The notes below the pieces were generated by a model. It did no database searches, was not told the DNA's origin, and saw only the letters and a program-made list of their open reading frames with translations. From JAHEKB01 sp049115575 (GTDB taxonomy: Bacteria; Bacteroidota; Bacteroidia; NS11-12g; UBA9320): a stretch of DNA of 64,000 nt. Positions 24,370-33,981 of the stretch are shown here, piece after piece (position 1 is the stretch's first letter; each line of letters starts with the position of its first letter). The DNA lies in contig JAGDZU010000002.1 of assembly GCA_049115575.1 (NCBI GenBank), forward strand, positions 1 through 64,000, in the 5' to 3' direction. The position numbers were made by a program, and so were the translations under genes.

Positions 24370-25536
24370 TTAATCTTTATTGGCTATACGCCGTTTCTCT
24401 GAACGCGACATGCCATTAATCTTTTTATAGTAGGAAAGCCTATTTGTTGGCACCACAATTTTTAGTCGCTGATTAACATTTATGCGGTCGCTTCTTAAAC
24501 CATTCCATTTCTTTAGAGTGCTTAGCCTTGTATCGTAATAATCGGCAATATTGAGCAGCATATCGCCAGACCTCACCGTATAATAGATGGTGGTATAAGG
24601 TGGCAATTCTGGTTCTTTTTCTATTTCTTCATTCTCCGTTGTGTCTTTAGGTTCTTCTTTGCTCATGTAAACGGTGTCGCCAAGAGCGTAAAAGGTAGAT
24701 ACTTTATCTGCGGGAATAACTAAAAAATAGGGTCTGCCTGAATTGGGTATAATCTGTTTTTTGTAGGTTGGATTCAACTCTTTTAATTGAGTCTCCTGCA
24801 TTTCTAATCTGCTTGCGATTTGTTGTATGCTGGTGTGCTGTCTAATTGGAACCGTATCTGTTTGAACAATCATAATAGGACTCATTCTTATGTTGTGCTC
24901 TTTGTGAAAATGAGCTACATACACAGCTGCAATAAATTTACTTACCGTCTTTCGGTAGCTAAAAGGCAAATAGGAATGTGCCATCCAGTATCTCTTTAAA
25001 GTATCTTTGGAATAGCTGATTGCTCTGTTCATTTCAAGAGAGCTCGCATAGTAAGCCGCAATTGTTTTATGCCAATCGTCATAATAGGCATATAGCTCTC
25101 GTAGCTCCTGACATAAAGCATGAGTAGCTTTTTCAATGTCTCTTCTCTCATCAACATAGCTGCTTATATGAAGACCTTTATTCTTGGCAACCGAATAGCG
25201 CATTAAATAAACACCAGAGCCTCCCTCCTCTGAGGTTTCAAAATTGCTGCAGCCAGACAAAGACAAGGCCAAATATTTGATTTCTTTAGGAAGACCGTAA
25301 GTGCTAATAATTTGTTCAATCTCCTTTTCTTCTTGGCTAAATCTCGCCAGGGCCTTTGATGTATAAGACTTGTCATTTCTCAGATAGTCATTAATGTGAG
25401 CCCTTACATATGAATTATAAGTAAGAGGAACTTCCATTTCTATAGAACTCAATCTATTTTCAAGTTGGCTATCTTGAATCTGAGCTGTTAAAGCCAGAGG
25501 TAAAATCACAAAAAGAAAAAGGCTAACTCTTAACAT
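24370..25536 (-). CDS. LysM protein with a degenerate lytic transglycosylase domain
   Basis: A signal peptide (MLRVSLFLFVILPLALTAQ) leads into an MltD-like transglycosylase region. An ungapped match to the family pattern is possible: LPKEIKYLALSLSGCSNFE equals LPxELKYLPLVESxxNP, and EEGGSGVYLMRYS equals RxGAxGLWQFM. In this alignment the catalytic Glu is Leu93, so the domain should not cut glycan strands. Two LysM-type wall-binding stretches follow, one weak (about 225-275, IQQIASRLEMQETQLKELNP) and one clear (YYTVRSGDMLLNIADYYDTRLSTLKKWNGL, about 318-360). It is best seen as a wall-binding scaffold or regulator. It overlaps gatA by 14 nt and is followed by the SGNH hydrolase gene after 5 nt. 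Confidence 0.85.
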   Translation of the reverse strand: MLRVSLFLFVILPLALTAQIQDSQLENRLSSIEMEVPLTYNSYVRAHINDYLRNDKSYTSKALARFSQEEKEIEQIISTYGLPKEIKYLALSLSGCSNFETSEEGGSGVYLMRYSVAKNKGLHISSYVDERRDIEKATHALCQELRELYAYYDDWHKTIAAYYASSLEMNRAISYSKDTLKRYWMAHSYLPFSYRKTVSKFIAAVYVAHFHKEHNIRMSPIMIVQTDTVPIRQHTSIQQIASRLEMQETQLKELNPTYKKQIIPNSGRPYFLVIPADKVSTFYALGDTVYMSKEEPKDTTENEEIEKEPELPPYTTIYYTVRSGDMLLNIADYYDTRLSTLKKWNGLRSDRINVNQRLKIVVPTNRLSYYKKINGMSRSEKRRIANKD

Positions 25537-26953
25537 AGGATTCCAATTGTTTTGAAAAGTTTAACAATCTGTCTTCTTCAAACGCTCTTGAAGTGATTTG
25601 CGTACCTATAGGAAGGTTTTTTTGGTCCAAACCTGTTGGAATATTGATGGCTGGCAATCCCGCTAAAGGTGCTTGGACTGTAAATATATCGGCTAAATAC
25701 ATTTGAATTGGGTCATTTGCTTTCTCGCCAATTTTAAATGCCGTAGTTGGGGTAGTCGGCGACAAAATGAAATCAAAGTCCTTCAATATTTTTTCGCTTT
25801 CGTCCTTTATCACTCGTCTTACCTCTTGTGCTTTGGTGTAGTATGCATCATAATAATCTGCGCTAAGTACAAATGTTCCGGTCATGATTCTTCTCTTAAC
25901 CTCCTCGCCAAAACCTTCAGACCTAGACTTTTTGAAAGTAGAATCTATGTCGCTAGCCTTGCTGCTTCTATGACCATACAGCATTCCGCTATATCTTGAT
26001 AAATTAGATGAGGCCTCAGCTGTTGTTAAAACATAGTAACAAGGGACCATATAATCCAGATATGGAAATGACACCTCTTCTATTTCATGACCATTGGATT
26101 TTAACTGTTCAAGCAATTGTTCAAAGTGTTCTTTTACTTCTGGGTCTATGCCTTGATTTTCTAAAGGTTCTCTTAAATAGGCAAGCTTGTACTTCTTGTC
26201 CATATTAAAGTCAACACCTTTAACCGCTTGGCCAGAAGAAGTAGCGTCATGCTCATCTTTCCCAGACATTATTTCGTAAATAAGAGCAGCATCTTCAACA
26301 GATGACGCAATAGGCCCGATTTGATCAAAAGAAGAAGCATAGGCTAATAATCCCCATCTAGAAACTCTTCCGTAAGTTGGTTTCATTCCAACTGTTCCGG
26401 TAAAAGAAGAGGGTTGTCTAATAGACCCGCCGGTATCTGAGCCTAAAGCTGCTAAACACAAGTCTGCTTGAACAGCCACTGCAGATCCTCCTGATGATCC
26501 TCCTGGAACTCTAGACTCATCTGCTGCATTCAAAACAGGTCCGTATGCCGAATTCTCATTACTGGCACCCATGGCAAATTCATCGCAATTACACCTTCCA
26601 ATGATAATGGCATCTTCTGCGAGCAGTCGCTCAACTGCCGTTGAAGAAAAAACAGTCTCAAACCCTTCTAGTATTTTAGAAGAGGACGACACTTTGTGAT
26701 CTTTGTAACAAATGTTGTCTTTAACAGCCAAGAACATCCCAGCTAACCTGCCGGCACTTCCATCTGCAATTTTTCTATCTATTTCTGCAGCCTTATCAAT
26801 TACCTCATCCTCATACACTTCCAAGAAAGCGTTGAGATGCTTATTGTCTTTTATATTATTGAGATAATGGTTGGCCAATTTGGCACAACTTGTTTCGCCA
26901 GCTGAAATCGCTGCGCTTACCTCAGAGAGAGAAGAGTACTTTTTACGTGTCAT
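25523..26953 (-). CDS. gatA: Asp-tRNA(Asn)/Glu-tRNA(Gln) amidotransferase subunit A
   Basis: GatA supplies ammonia from glutamine for making Gln-tRNA or Asn-tRNA by amidation. The amidase signature is complete: lysine in AVKDNICYKD, the serine-rich loop RVPGGSSGGSAVAVQADL with the first Ser of the triad, and the nucleophile in GSDTGGSIRQPSSFTG. The following GMKPTYGRVSRWGLLAYASSFDQIGP is almost invariant in GatA. Length (476) is typical. The ATG overlaps the tatA stop by one base. gatB and gatC are not in the window, as is usual for dispersed gat genes in Bacteroidota. Confidence 0.96.
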   Translation of the reverse strand: MTRKKYSSLSEVSAAISAGETSCAKLANHYLNNIKDNKHLNAFLEVYEDEVIDKAAEIDRKIADGSAGRLAGMFLAVKDNICYKDHKVSSSSKILEGFETVFSSTAVERLLAEDAIIIGRCNCDEFAMGASNENSAYGPVLNAADESRVPGGSSGGSAVAVQADLCLAALGSDTGGSIRQPSSFTGTVGMKPTYGRVSRWGLLAYASSFDQIGPIASSVEDAALIYEIMSGKDEHDATSSGQAVKGVDFNMDKKYKLAYLREPLENQGIDPEVKEHFEQLLEQLKSNGHEIEEVSFPYLDYMVPCYYVLTTAEASSNLSRYSGMLYGHRSSKASDIDSTFKKSRSEGFGEEVKRRIMTGTFVLSADYYDAYYTKAQEVRRVIKDESEKILKDFDFILSPTTPTTAFKIGEKANDPIQMYLADIFTVQAPLAGLPAINIPTGLDQKNLPIGTQITSRAFEEDRLLNFSKQLESYVKS

Positions 26954-27165
26954 TAAGAATTAGATTCACCTTCTGGCTCATCTTTCATTCCTTCTTTGAT
27001 CTGCTCTTTAACGTCAGTCTTTGCTTTGTTAAATTCTCTGATTCCTTGACCTAGGCCTTTCATTAGCTCAGGTATCTTTCTTCCGCCGAATAGCAATAGG
27101 ACAACCAGTACTATAACTACTATTTCAGGGGCTCCTAAACCAAATAAAAATATCGTTGATATCAT
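26953..27165 (-). CDS. tatA: Twin-arginine translocase component TatA/E
   Basis: The 70-residue protein has one N-terminal membrane helix (APEIVVIVLVVLLLFGGRKIPEL) followed by the amphipathic helix MKGLGQGIREFNKAKTDV and a charged tail, the standard TatA form with the conserved FGGRKIPEL hinge. It forms the pore-like part of the machinery that exports folded proteins. It heads the leftward unit tatA-gatA-LysM-SGNH, with which it is overlapping or tightly spaced; the tatA-gatA pairing recurs in Flavobacteriia as far as I recall. tatC is not in the window. Confidence 0.93.
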   Translation of the reverse strand: MISTIFLFGLGAPEIVVIVLVVLLLFGGRKIPELMKGLGQGIREFNKAKTDVKEQIKEGMKDEPEGESNS

Positions 27166-27263
27166 GATGCTAAATTGAACAACAAACGTACAACAAAACT
27201 TTTGAATTGCAGGATTCAGGTCTTATCCTGCCTATTAACTATTTTCGTCAGAAAACTAGGACT

Positions 27264-27791
27264 ATGGCCGTAAGAAAACCTTTCAATCTACAAGCGTGGA
27301 TAGATGAACACCGAGAGGAGTTAAAGCCTCCAGTGGGTAATAGAAACTTGTATAAGGATGCTGGAGATTACATAGTAATGATGGTAGCAGGCCCAAATGC
27401 ACGTAAAGATTATCATTATAATGAGACCGAAGAGTTGTTTTATCAGCTTGAAGGAGATATAAACGTTCGGATACAGGAAGATGGCAAAGCCGTAGATATA
27501 GCAATTAAAGAAGGCGAAATGTTCTTGCTCCCAGCTCGTATACCGCATTCTCCAATGCGAAGCGAAGGCTCCATGGGGTTGGTGATTGAATGCAAAAGAA
27601 CTAAAGAAGAACGCGATGGATTGCTATGGTTCTGTGATAACTGCAATACAAAGCTGCATGAAACTTACTTCCCTTTAAACAATATAGAAACGGACTTCTT
27701 GCCAAGATTCAAAGAATACTACACTAATGAAGAAATGAGAACCTGCAAAAATTGCGGTAAAGTAATGGAGACAGACCCTCGATTTATGTAG
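27264..27791 (+). CDS. nbaC: 3-Hydroxyanthranilate 3,4-dioxygenase
   Basis: This cupin enzyme opens the ring of 3-hydroxyanthranilate to give 2-amino-3-carboxymuconate semialdehyde in tryptophan (kynurenine) or 2-nitrobenzoate breakdown. Starting at ATG 27264 the product has 175 residues, the size of bacterial HAO; the TTG 19 codons earlier adds an atypical tail. The iron ligands are His51 and Glu57 (DYHYNETEELFYQ) and His95 (RIPHSPMR). A C-terminal rubredoxin-like metal site (WFCDNCNTK, RTCKNCGK) marks the bacterial form. The next gene encodes the enzyme for the following step, so the pair is functionally tight. Kynureninase and kynurenine monooxygenase genes are not in the window. Confidence 0.94.
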   Translation: MAVRKPFNLQAWIDEHREELKPPVGNRNLYKDAGDYIVMMVAGPNARKDYHYNETEELFYQLEGDINVRIQEDGKAVDIAIKEGEMFLLPARIPHSPMRSEGSMGLVIECKRTKEERDGLLWFCDNCNTKLHETYFPLNNIETDFLPRFKEYYTNEEMRTCKNCGKVMETDPRFM

Positions 27792-27801
27792 GAAACAACC
27801 A

Positions 27802-28809
27802 ATGAGTGAAATTCTAAAAATTGACTCCCACGCGCATATAATGCCACCAGGCTGGGATAGACTAGACAAAAAATTTGGTTATGGCGGCTTTATCTATCTA
27901 GAAGACGAAGAGGGAACTGGAGCAAAACGCATGATGCGTGATGATGGAGTTTTCTTTAGAAGAGTTGAGAAAAACTGTTATGATGAAGAGGCCATTATTC
28001 CAGAAATGGATGAATATAACGTGAGCAAAATGGTGCTGTGCACTATTCCTGTACTCTTCTATTATTGGGCCAAGGCAGAACATACAGCGGAATGGTCAAA
28101 GTTTATAAATGATCACCTTATTGGCGTACAAGAAAGATTTTCAGATAGATTTATCAGCTTAGGTACAGCTCCAATGCAGGATGTTGATCTAGCTATTAAG
28201 GAAATGGAGCGCTGCAAAAAGCTGGGCATGCCCGGCCTGGAAATAGCATCTCATATTTTAGATAAGAACCTAGATCATCCTAGTTTCTACCCGTTTTGGG
28301 AGGCAGCTCAGGATTTGAATATGTCCATTTTCGTGCACCCATGGGAAATGATGGGTCAAAAAGAAATGGAGAAATATTGGCTCCCTTGGTTAGTGGGTAT
28401 GCCCGCAGAAACTTCAAGAGCAATATGTTCCATGATGTTTGGCGGCATCTTTGACAAATACCCCAAACTAAAAGTGATGTTTGCTCATGGCGGTGGTTCA
28501 TTTGCACATACTTTAGGTAGAATTAGTCACGGCTGGCATTGTAGACCTGATTTGGTGAACATAAACAATGTTCAAGATCCGTATGATTACAAGGGCAAAT
28601 TCTGGGTAGATGGAATTACACACGATCAAGGTGCACTGAGGTATTTAATTAGTGTAATGGGTGAGGATAAAATTGCATATGGTACGGATTACCCATTTCC
28701 CTTAGGAGATTTAGAGCACGGTGCATTCATTGAACAAATGAATGACCTAAGCAATGAGAGTAAAGCCAAATTACTCAGTCAAAATTTATTAGATTTTTTA
28801 GCTGAATGA
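27802..28809 (+). CDS. nbaD: 2-Amino-3-carboxymuconate-6-semialdehyde decarboxylase
   Basis: ACMSD, an amidohydrolase-fold metal enzyme, decarboxylates the product of the upstream dioxygenase and so diverts it away from quinolinate and NAD synthesis. Metal residues are visible in IDSHAHIMP (His10, His12), FVHPWEM, MFAHGGGSFAHT and YGTDYPFPLGD (Asp). The length of 335 fits bacterial and animal ACMSD. The start lies 10 nt after the dioxygenase stop and the end overlaps the next small gene by ATGA, so the three genes form an operon. The decarboxylase call is firmer than for generic amidohydrolases because of the neighbouring dioxygenase. Confidence 0.92.
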   Translation: MSEILKIDSHAHIMPPGWDRLDKKFGYGGFIYLEDEEGTGAKRMMRDDGVFFRRVEKNCYDEEAIIPEMDEYNVSKMVLCTIPVLFYYWAKAEHTAEWSKFINDHLIGVQERFSDRFISLGTAPMQDVDLAIKEMERCKKLGMPGLEIASHILDKNLDHPSFYPFWEAAQDLNMSIFVHPWEMMGQKEMEKYWLPWLVGMPAETSRAICSMMFGGIFDKYPKLKVMFAHGGGSFAHTLGRISHGWHCRPDLVNINNVQDPYDYKGKFWVDGITHDQGALRYLISVMGEDKIAYGTDYPFPLGDLEHGAFIEQMNDLSNESKAKLLSQNLLDFLAE

Positions 28810-29120
28810 CGCATTTGGAAGATTTAGTCAAAGCCATAGAAGAATCATCCACACAGGACAATCTAAGAGAGGAATACCTCTCAAAGTTGAATATCTATGG
28901 CTACAAAGAAGAAGATATTAAACAAGAAGCTAGAACACATTGGAGAAGGTTTTTTGAAGAAAACCTGAAAGAACTTTTAAAGTCTAAACAACCTATTGAA
29001 AGTCACATATTAGACGAAGAGGAGGTGAAAGGAATATTGGAAATTGTATTTAAAGAGTTCCAAGCCAGGCGAAAAGATTTAGGCATTGATGATATTAGAA
29101 AGTACTGGTTTCCCGTTTAA
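28806..29120 (+). CDS. Small hypothetical protein translationally coupled to ACMSD
   Basis: The 104-residue product starts within the stop of the decarboxylase gene (ATGA). It is charged and predicted almost all-helical: LEDLVKAIEESSTQDNLREEYLSKLN, EEDIKQEARTHWRRFFEENLKELLK, EEEVKGILEIVFKEFQARRKD and a C-terminal DIRKYWFPV. There is no signal peptide or cysteine. I recognise no family. Coupling to two kynurenine-pathway genes suggests a role linked to that pathway or its regulation, but this is inference from position only. Confidence 0.75.
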   Translation: MTHLEDLVKAIEESSTQDNLREEYLSKLNIYGYKEEDIKQEARTHWRRFFEENLKELLKSKQPIESHILDEEEVKGILEIVFKEFQARRKDLGIDDIRKYWFPV

Positions 29121-29178
29121 AAAATGAAAGTCGGGATATCAATCCATAAGATTATATATTTTTACCCTTAATAAAACT

Positions 29179-32100
29179 ATGAAATTCAAAGCACTAACCA
29201 CCCTGAGTATTGTCTGTTTGAGTCTGGTCTCATTTGCTCAAAAATCTTACGAAGAAGGACTTGAGGCCTTCTTAGAAAATGATAGAGAAACAGCCATTGA
29301 GTTATTAAATGAGTCTATTAGCAATGGCGAACAAGTAGCCGAAAGTCATCTTGTGCTGAGCTACATATATACCATGGTAGAGAAGCACAATAGTGCTTTT
29401 AGCCATTTTGAGCAAATGGTAGCTGCCTTAGACAATCCTTATCCATATATAACGGCCTTATATAACAGTGGTGATATTGGTCTGGGTGAAACCAAAAAGG
29501 ATGAAGTTAGATTAGCCTTTTTACAGAGGATGGTTGATGACCCTCAAACCCCTGGCAAACTGCGCATGCTTTGTCTTAATACCTTAGGGAACCATTTCCT
29601 AGAAACAAGAGATTTCAAGTCCGCTAAATCCTACTATAGCCAAATTGGAAGTATTGACAATTGGAGTGCCGTTGGGCCCTTTGAGAATTTGTCTGCTAGT
29701 GGCTTTAATAAAGATGTTGGGGTATTAGACAATCCCAGCGCTTCTCACACTTTTACCAGCAGATACGGAGCAAAGATTAAGTGGTTTGAGGTGTATGGAC
29801 CGCGAATTGATAAATGGCTAGACTATGAATATTTCTTTGCAACTTCTGATGCTGTAATTTACTCTCAGACTTTTGTGAGGTCACCGAGAAAACAAAAGGT
29901 TCAATTGAGGTTAGGTGTGTCTGGCTCTGTGAAAATGTGGCTAAATGATCACCTCGTATTTGAAGAAAAAGAAGAGAGAAACAATTTTGCAGATAGTTAT
30001 ATAATAGAAACCGAGTTAGAAAAAGGTAGCAATCGAATTGTCTTGCAAATAGGTGAAAGCGAGGCTGATAATTCAAATAGTATGCTTCGGATTACAGACA
30101 ATGAAGGACATGCTATTTCGGGTTTAACTGCCAAAGCTTTTGGTTCTAGTTACTCAAAAGAAAAGCCTGTTTTCACTTCCTTAGACAATGAAGAAGAAAA
30201 GTTCTTTGAAGATTTAGTAGCGAAAGACCCTTCTGTTATTAACCGAGTACTTCTTTCCACAGCCTATTTAGGAAATGACAAGCAGTACATGTCCAGAAAG
30301 GTGTTGAATCAGGCTATTGAAGATGCACCGAACAGCTCCTACTTAAAAATAAACCTCGCCAATATTTACATAAGAGAAGGAAACAGAACCGGAATGGCAA
30401 TGTTGCTTGAATGGCTTAAAGACAACGATTTGAGCAATCCTGTTTCCATTAGTTTAACTTTTGAGGAGGCTCTTGAAAATGAGGAATATGACTTGGCTGA
30501 TTCCCTATTGAATTTGTATGTAAAGCGCTTTGGTTATTCAGTAGACTACTATGATTACGCCATTGACTTATCAATACAGAAGGATGAAAACGAATACCTA
30601 TTAGTATTAATTGAAGATGCATATGCGGCATATAGGGATGTAGAAAAATTTGTAAATCTAAAGGCCTTACTTGAACAGAGCGTTAATAAAAAGACTTCAA
30701 AGGCCATAAAGATTATGAAGAAGTACTTAAAGCACAACTACAGTGTAAGTATGCAAGAGTCTTTGGCTAATAACTACTTTAGAAAGAACGACTTGTCATC
30801 TGGTCTAAATGAATATACCAGTATGCTGGAAGAGTTCCCCTATTATGTGGGAACCTATTACGACCTGGCCAATATTCACTATGCCATAAGAAATTATCAG
30901 ACCGCTTTAAATTACATAGACAAATGCATCGACTTAGCTCCATATGCTGATGCTTATTGGGGTACTAAAGGTGAGATTCTTCAGGAGATGGGAGACCATA
31001 CAGATGCAGAAGAAGCTTATGAAAGAGCTATTGAACTCTATCCTAATAACTATGATGTAAGAGAAAGTTTGAGACTCCTCAACGATGAAAAAAGTGTTTT
31101 TGAGCTATTTGATGAAGAGGATTATTATGAAGTATTTGAAAACACTCCTGGGGCAGAGGATTTCCCAGATGACAATAGCCTAATAGTGAGATATGAAACT
31201 CAGAAAGTGGTATATGAAGGTGGAGGTTCAGAAGAGAAGGTAATTCTTCTGGTTAAAATGCTAAATACTGCAGGTATAGATAATTGGAAAGAGTACACCA
31301 TTCCTATCTATAATTTTCAGGAAGGAATAGTAGAGAAAGTAGAAGTAATAAAAGCCAATGGCTCTAAACTGGAAGCAGAACGAGAAGGAAGCAGCGTGGT
31401 CTTTACCAATCTAGAACCAGGCGACGGGATACTAATTATTTATAGAGTCAAAAACCATTATTTTGGCAAGTTGGCTTTCAATTTTTGGGAGAAACATCCT
31501 TTCCAACTCAACTATCCGGTTCTAAACAATTCTTACTCTCTTTTGGTGAATCCCAAGATAAAATTCCAACATGAGTTTTCTAATGGGGGTTTCGAACCTG
31601 AAGTAGCCCAAGTTGGGGGATTTGATAGATATGTATGGAGCAGAGGAAATGTTCCAGCACTTAGAAGCGAAGATTATATGAGTAGACATGTAGATTTTGG
31701 AGAATACTTATTCCTCTCCACTTTTCCTGATTGGACCTACATCTCGAATTGGTATTCAGATCTGGCTGCTACCAAATCAACTCCTGATTTTGAAGTAAAA
31801 GAGTTAGTAGAAAGCCTCTTTGCTGATAAAGATGAGTTGACAGATAGAGAAAAAGTTGAAACCATATATAAATACATCATAACCAATATTAGGTATAGTT
31901 CAGTTTCATTTAGGCAAAGTGGATTGATTCCTCAAAAGGCTTCAGATGTATTAAATACTAAAATTGGAGACTGCAAGGATGTATCTACCTTATTTGTTTC
32001 AATGTGTAAAGAAGCAGGTGTAGAAGACGTTGGGCTAGTACTTATAAATACTCGAGATAACGGTAGAAAGGACTTAACTCTACCTTCTATTAGTTTTAAC

Positions 32101-32916
32101 CACTGTGTGGCTAGAGTGAATCTTGAAGGTGTAGATTACTATGTTGAACTAACATCTGAAAATAATTCCTTTCTTACCTATGGAGATAACTTAATCAATT
32201 CATACGCTCTTAAGATCTATGATGAGAATGAAGATATAGAATCTGAAGCTTTCTATTTTGATCCTGAGAATAGAAATGAAAATTCAGTTTACAGAACATC
32301 CAAGGTAAAAGTAAATGGCGAAAATCTAGATATGGAAGTGGACAATGTAAAAACTGGTAATTGGGCTGCTTATATGAGGTATAGATACAAAGACGAATCT
32401 ACAGAGGAGCAACGCGAAGTGATGTTAGGTGCTTTAAACAACGATTACAAAAGTGTAGACCTTGACAGATTGGAGTTTGGAGAGTTTGACACTTTGACTA
32501 ATAAGTTTGAATACACTTACACTTTCACCATAAAAGGTGCTGTTTCCAAAATTGCAGGTTTAAACATATTCGAAATTCCATGGAATGACTCATACGAAAC
32601 AAGCGAGTTAGTGAGTGACGAAAACAGAGAATATCCTATTGAGCTTTGGAGATACTTCAATTACGACAAAAAGTATGAGGAAATTACGATCACCATTCCT
32701 TCTGGTAAGCGCTTAGCCGAGCGTCCAAAGAATGTTTATATAGATAACGAGTTTGCGACTTACTCTATCAAATATCGAGTGGTAGGAAACACTATTACAG
32801 CTACTAGAACAATGACGCCAAAAACCCAAGTTGTTCAACCTGAGGACTTTGAAAAATTAAAAGACTTTATGGATGCCGTAATTAGTAATGATACCAAGAG
32901 TCTTGCCTATAGGTAG
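29179..32916 (+). CDS. Secreted TPR - DUF3857 - transglutaminase-like protein, 1245 residues
   Basis: A signal peptide (MKFKALTTLSIVCLSLVSFAQ) precedes TPR-like helices (ESHLVLSYIYTMVEK) and a beta-rich insert that looks like a jelly-roll (VQLRLGVSGSVKMWLNDHLVF, GSNRIVLQIGES). More TPRs follow (YDLANIHYAIRNYQTALNYIDKCIDLAP, AEEAYERAIELYPNN). The DUF3857 domain covers about residues 660-850 (TIPIYNFQEGIVEKVEVIKANG). The transglutaminase core follows with catalytic Cys in GDCKDVSTLFVSMCKEAG and His in SFNHCVARV, and a further beta domain ends the protein. Such proteins are periplasmic or surface-bound in Bacteroidota; substrates are unknown. The catalytic Cys and His are kept, so it may be an active protease or cross-linker. 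Confidence 0.88.
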   Translation: MKFKALTTLSIVCLSLVSFAQKSYEEGLEAFLENDRETAIELLNESISNGEQVAESHLVLSYIYTMVEKHNSAFSHFEQMVAALDNPYPYITALYNSGDIGLGETKKDEVRLAFLQRMVDDPQTPGKLRMLCLNTLGNHFLETRDFKSAKSYYSQIGSIDNWSAVGPFENLSASGFNKDVGVLDNPSASHTFTSRYGAKIKWFEVYGPRIDKWLDYEYFFATSDAVIYSQTFVRSPRKQKVQLRLGVSGSVKMWLNDHLVFEEKEERNNFADSYIIETELEKGSNRIVLQIGESEADNSNSMLRITDNEGHAISGLTAKAFGSSYSKEKPVFTSLDNEEEKFFEDLVAKDPSVINRVLLSTAYLGNDKQYMSRKVLNQAIEDAPNSSYLKINLANIYIREGNRTGMAMLLEWLKDNDLSNPVSISLTFEEALENEEYDLADSLLNLYVKRFGYSVDYYDYAIDLSIQKDENEYLLVLIEDAYAAYRDVEKFVNLKALLEQSVNKKTSKAIKIMKKYLKHNYSVSMQESLANNYFRKNDLSSGLNEYTSMLEEFPYYVGTYYDLANIHYAIRNYQTALNYIDKCIDLAPYADAYWGTKGEILQEMGDHTDAEEAYERAIELYPNNYDVRESLRLLNDEKSVFELFDEEDYYEVFENTPGAEDFPDDNSLIVRYETQKVVYEGGGSEEKVILLVKMLNTAGIDNWKEYTIPIYNFQEGIVEKVEVIKANGSKLEAEREGSSVVFTNLEPGDGILIIYRVKNHYFGKLAFNFWEKHPFQLNYPVLNNSYSLLVNPKIKFQHEFSNGGFEPEVAQVGGFDRYVWSRGNVPALRSEDYMSRHVDFGEYLFLSTFPDWTYISNWYSDLAATKSTPDFEVKELVESLFADKDELTDREKVETIYKYIITNIRYSSVSFRQSGLIPQKASDVLNTKIGDCKDVSTLFVSMCKEAGVEDVGLVLINTRDNGRKDLTLPSISFNHCVARVNLEGVDYYVELTSENNSFLTYGDNLINSYALKIYDENEDIESEAFYFDPENRNENSVYRTSKVKVNGENLDMEVDNVKTGNWAAYMRYRYKDESTEEQREVMLGALNNDYKSVDLDRLEFGEFDTLTNKFEYTYTFTIKGAVSKIAGLNIFEIPWNDSYETSELVSDENREYPIELWRYFNYDKKYEEITITIPSGKRLAERPKNVYIDNEFATYSIKYRVVGNTITATRTMTPKTQVVQPEDFEKLKDFMDAVISNDTKSLAYR

Positions 32917-33023
32917 TCTTTAGTGTATCGTCCAAGACTTGCTTCAATGCACTGCTTAATGTTTAGAAATCATTTGGTGCAACAAGGCATTGGATTATTG
33001 TTTCCCGATATTTGCAACGCTTG

Positions 33024-33980
33024 ATGGTCTACATTCTATTCGCGATTGGATTTGTGATTCTTATCAAAGGCGCCGATATTCTGGTTGCTGGTTCCGCATC
33101 CATAGCTAAGAAATACAAAGTCTCGGATATGGTCATCGGGTTGACCATTGTTTCTATGGGCACATCAATGCCAGAGCTCATAGTTAATATACTAGCTAGT
33201 TCAAGCGGGTCTGCTGATATAGCTATAGGTAATGTTATCGGCAGCAATATTTCTAACATCTTGCTTATTCTCGGTGTTGCCGCTTTGATTTATCCTCTAG
33301 CCGTTAATGAGAAATCCGTATTATCTGAGATCCCATACTCTCTTATAGCCACTTTGCTTTTAGCATTTTTGGCAAATGCAGCATTTTTTGGTGATGAGCC
33401 CTCAGTATTAAGCAGAATTGATGGCCTAATTCTGATGGCCTTTTTTAGCTTATTTATGATCTACATTATTCGTCTTATTAGGCAAGGCAGACGAGAAATG
33501 GTTGACGATGTGCCAGATAGCCTTCTCCCCTTTGGCAAGAGTGTTTTATTCGTAGTGCTAGGAATTTTAGGATTATTCTTTGGGGGAAAATGGGTAGTTG
33601 AAGGTGCCATTCATATTGCGTCTCAATTTGGTTTGTCTGAGAAATTGATAGGCTTAACTATAGTTGCCATAGGTACTTCACTACCTGAGCTAGTTACCTC
33701 TGCAGTGGCTGCCTACAGAAAAAGCACAGACATTGCTGTTGCGAACGTAATCGGTTCAAACATTTTCAATTTGCTATGGGTGCTTGGTATTAGCGCTATG
33801 ATAAAGCCGATGAGTTATGACCCATTAATCAATACGGACATTATGGTGCTCATAGGTGCCACTTGCCTCATCTTTTTTAGCATGGTAATAGGTAAACCCA
33901 ACTCCATAGACCGCTTCAATGGTGTGTATTTTTTACTGGCCTATGTCGGCTATCTCGTATTCTTAATAATGAGGGGTTAG
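33024..33980 (+). CDS. CaCA-family calcium/sodium antiporter
   Basis: The integral membrane exchanger has about ten helices and the two inverted alpha-repeats that define the family: VIGLTIVSMGTSMPELIVNILAS with GNVIGSNISNILLILG in the first half, and LIGLTIVAIGTSLPELVTSAVAA with ANVIGSNIFNLLWVLG in the second. The acidic residues of both GTSxPEL motifs bind the cation. The ATG at 33024 (MVYILFAIGFVILIKGAD) is the natural start; a TTG four codons earlier is possible. E. coli YrbG is the best-known relative. The gene ends one base from the convergent M28 peptidase gene. Confidence 0.93.
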   Translation: MVYILFAIGFVILIKGADILVAGSASIAKKYKVSDMVIGLTIVSMGTSMPELIVNILASSSGSADIAIGNVIGSNISNILLILGVAALIYPLAVNEKSVLSEIPYSLIATLLLAFLANAAFFGDEPSVLSRIDGLILMAFFSLFMIYIIRLIRQGRREMVDDVPDSLLPFGKSVLFVVLGILGLFFGGKWVVEGAIHIASQFGLSEKLIGLTIVAIGTSLPELVTSAVAAYRKSTDIAVANVIGSNIFNLLWVLGISAMIKPMSYDPLINTDIMVLIGATCLIFFSMVIGKPNSIDRFNGVYFLLAYVGYLVFLIMRG

Positions 33981-33981
33981 A

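Noticed and set aside
24370..25536. Active membrane-bound lytic transglycosylase
   Set aside because: The catalytic Glu position is Leu in an ungapped alignment with the family signature.
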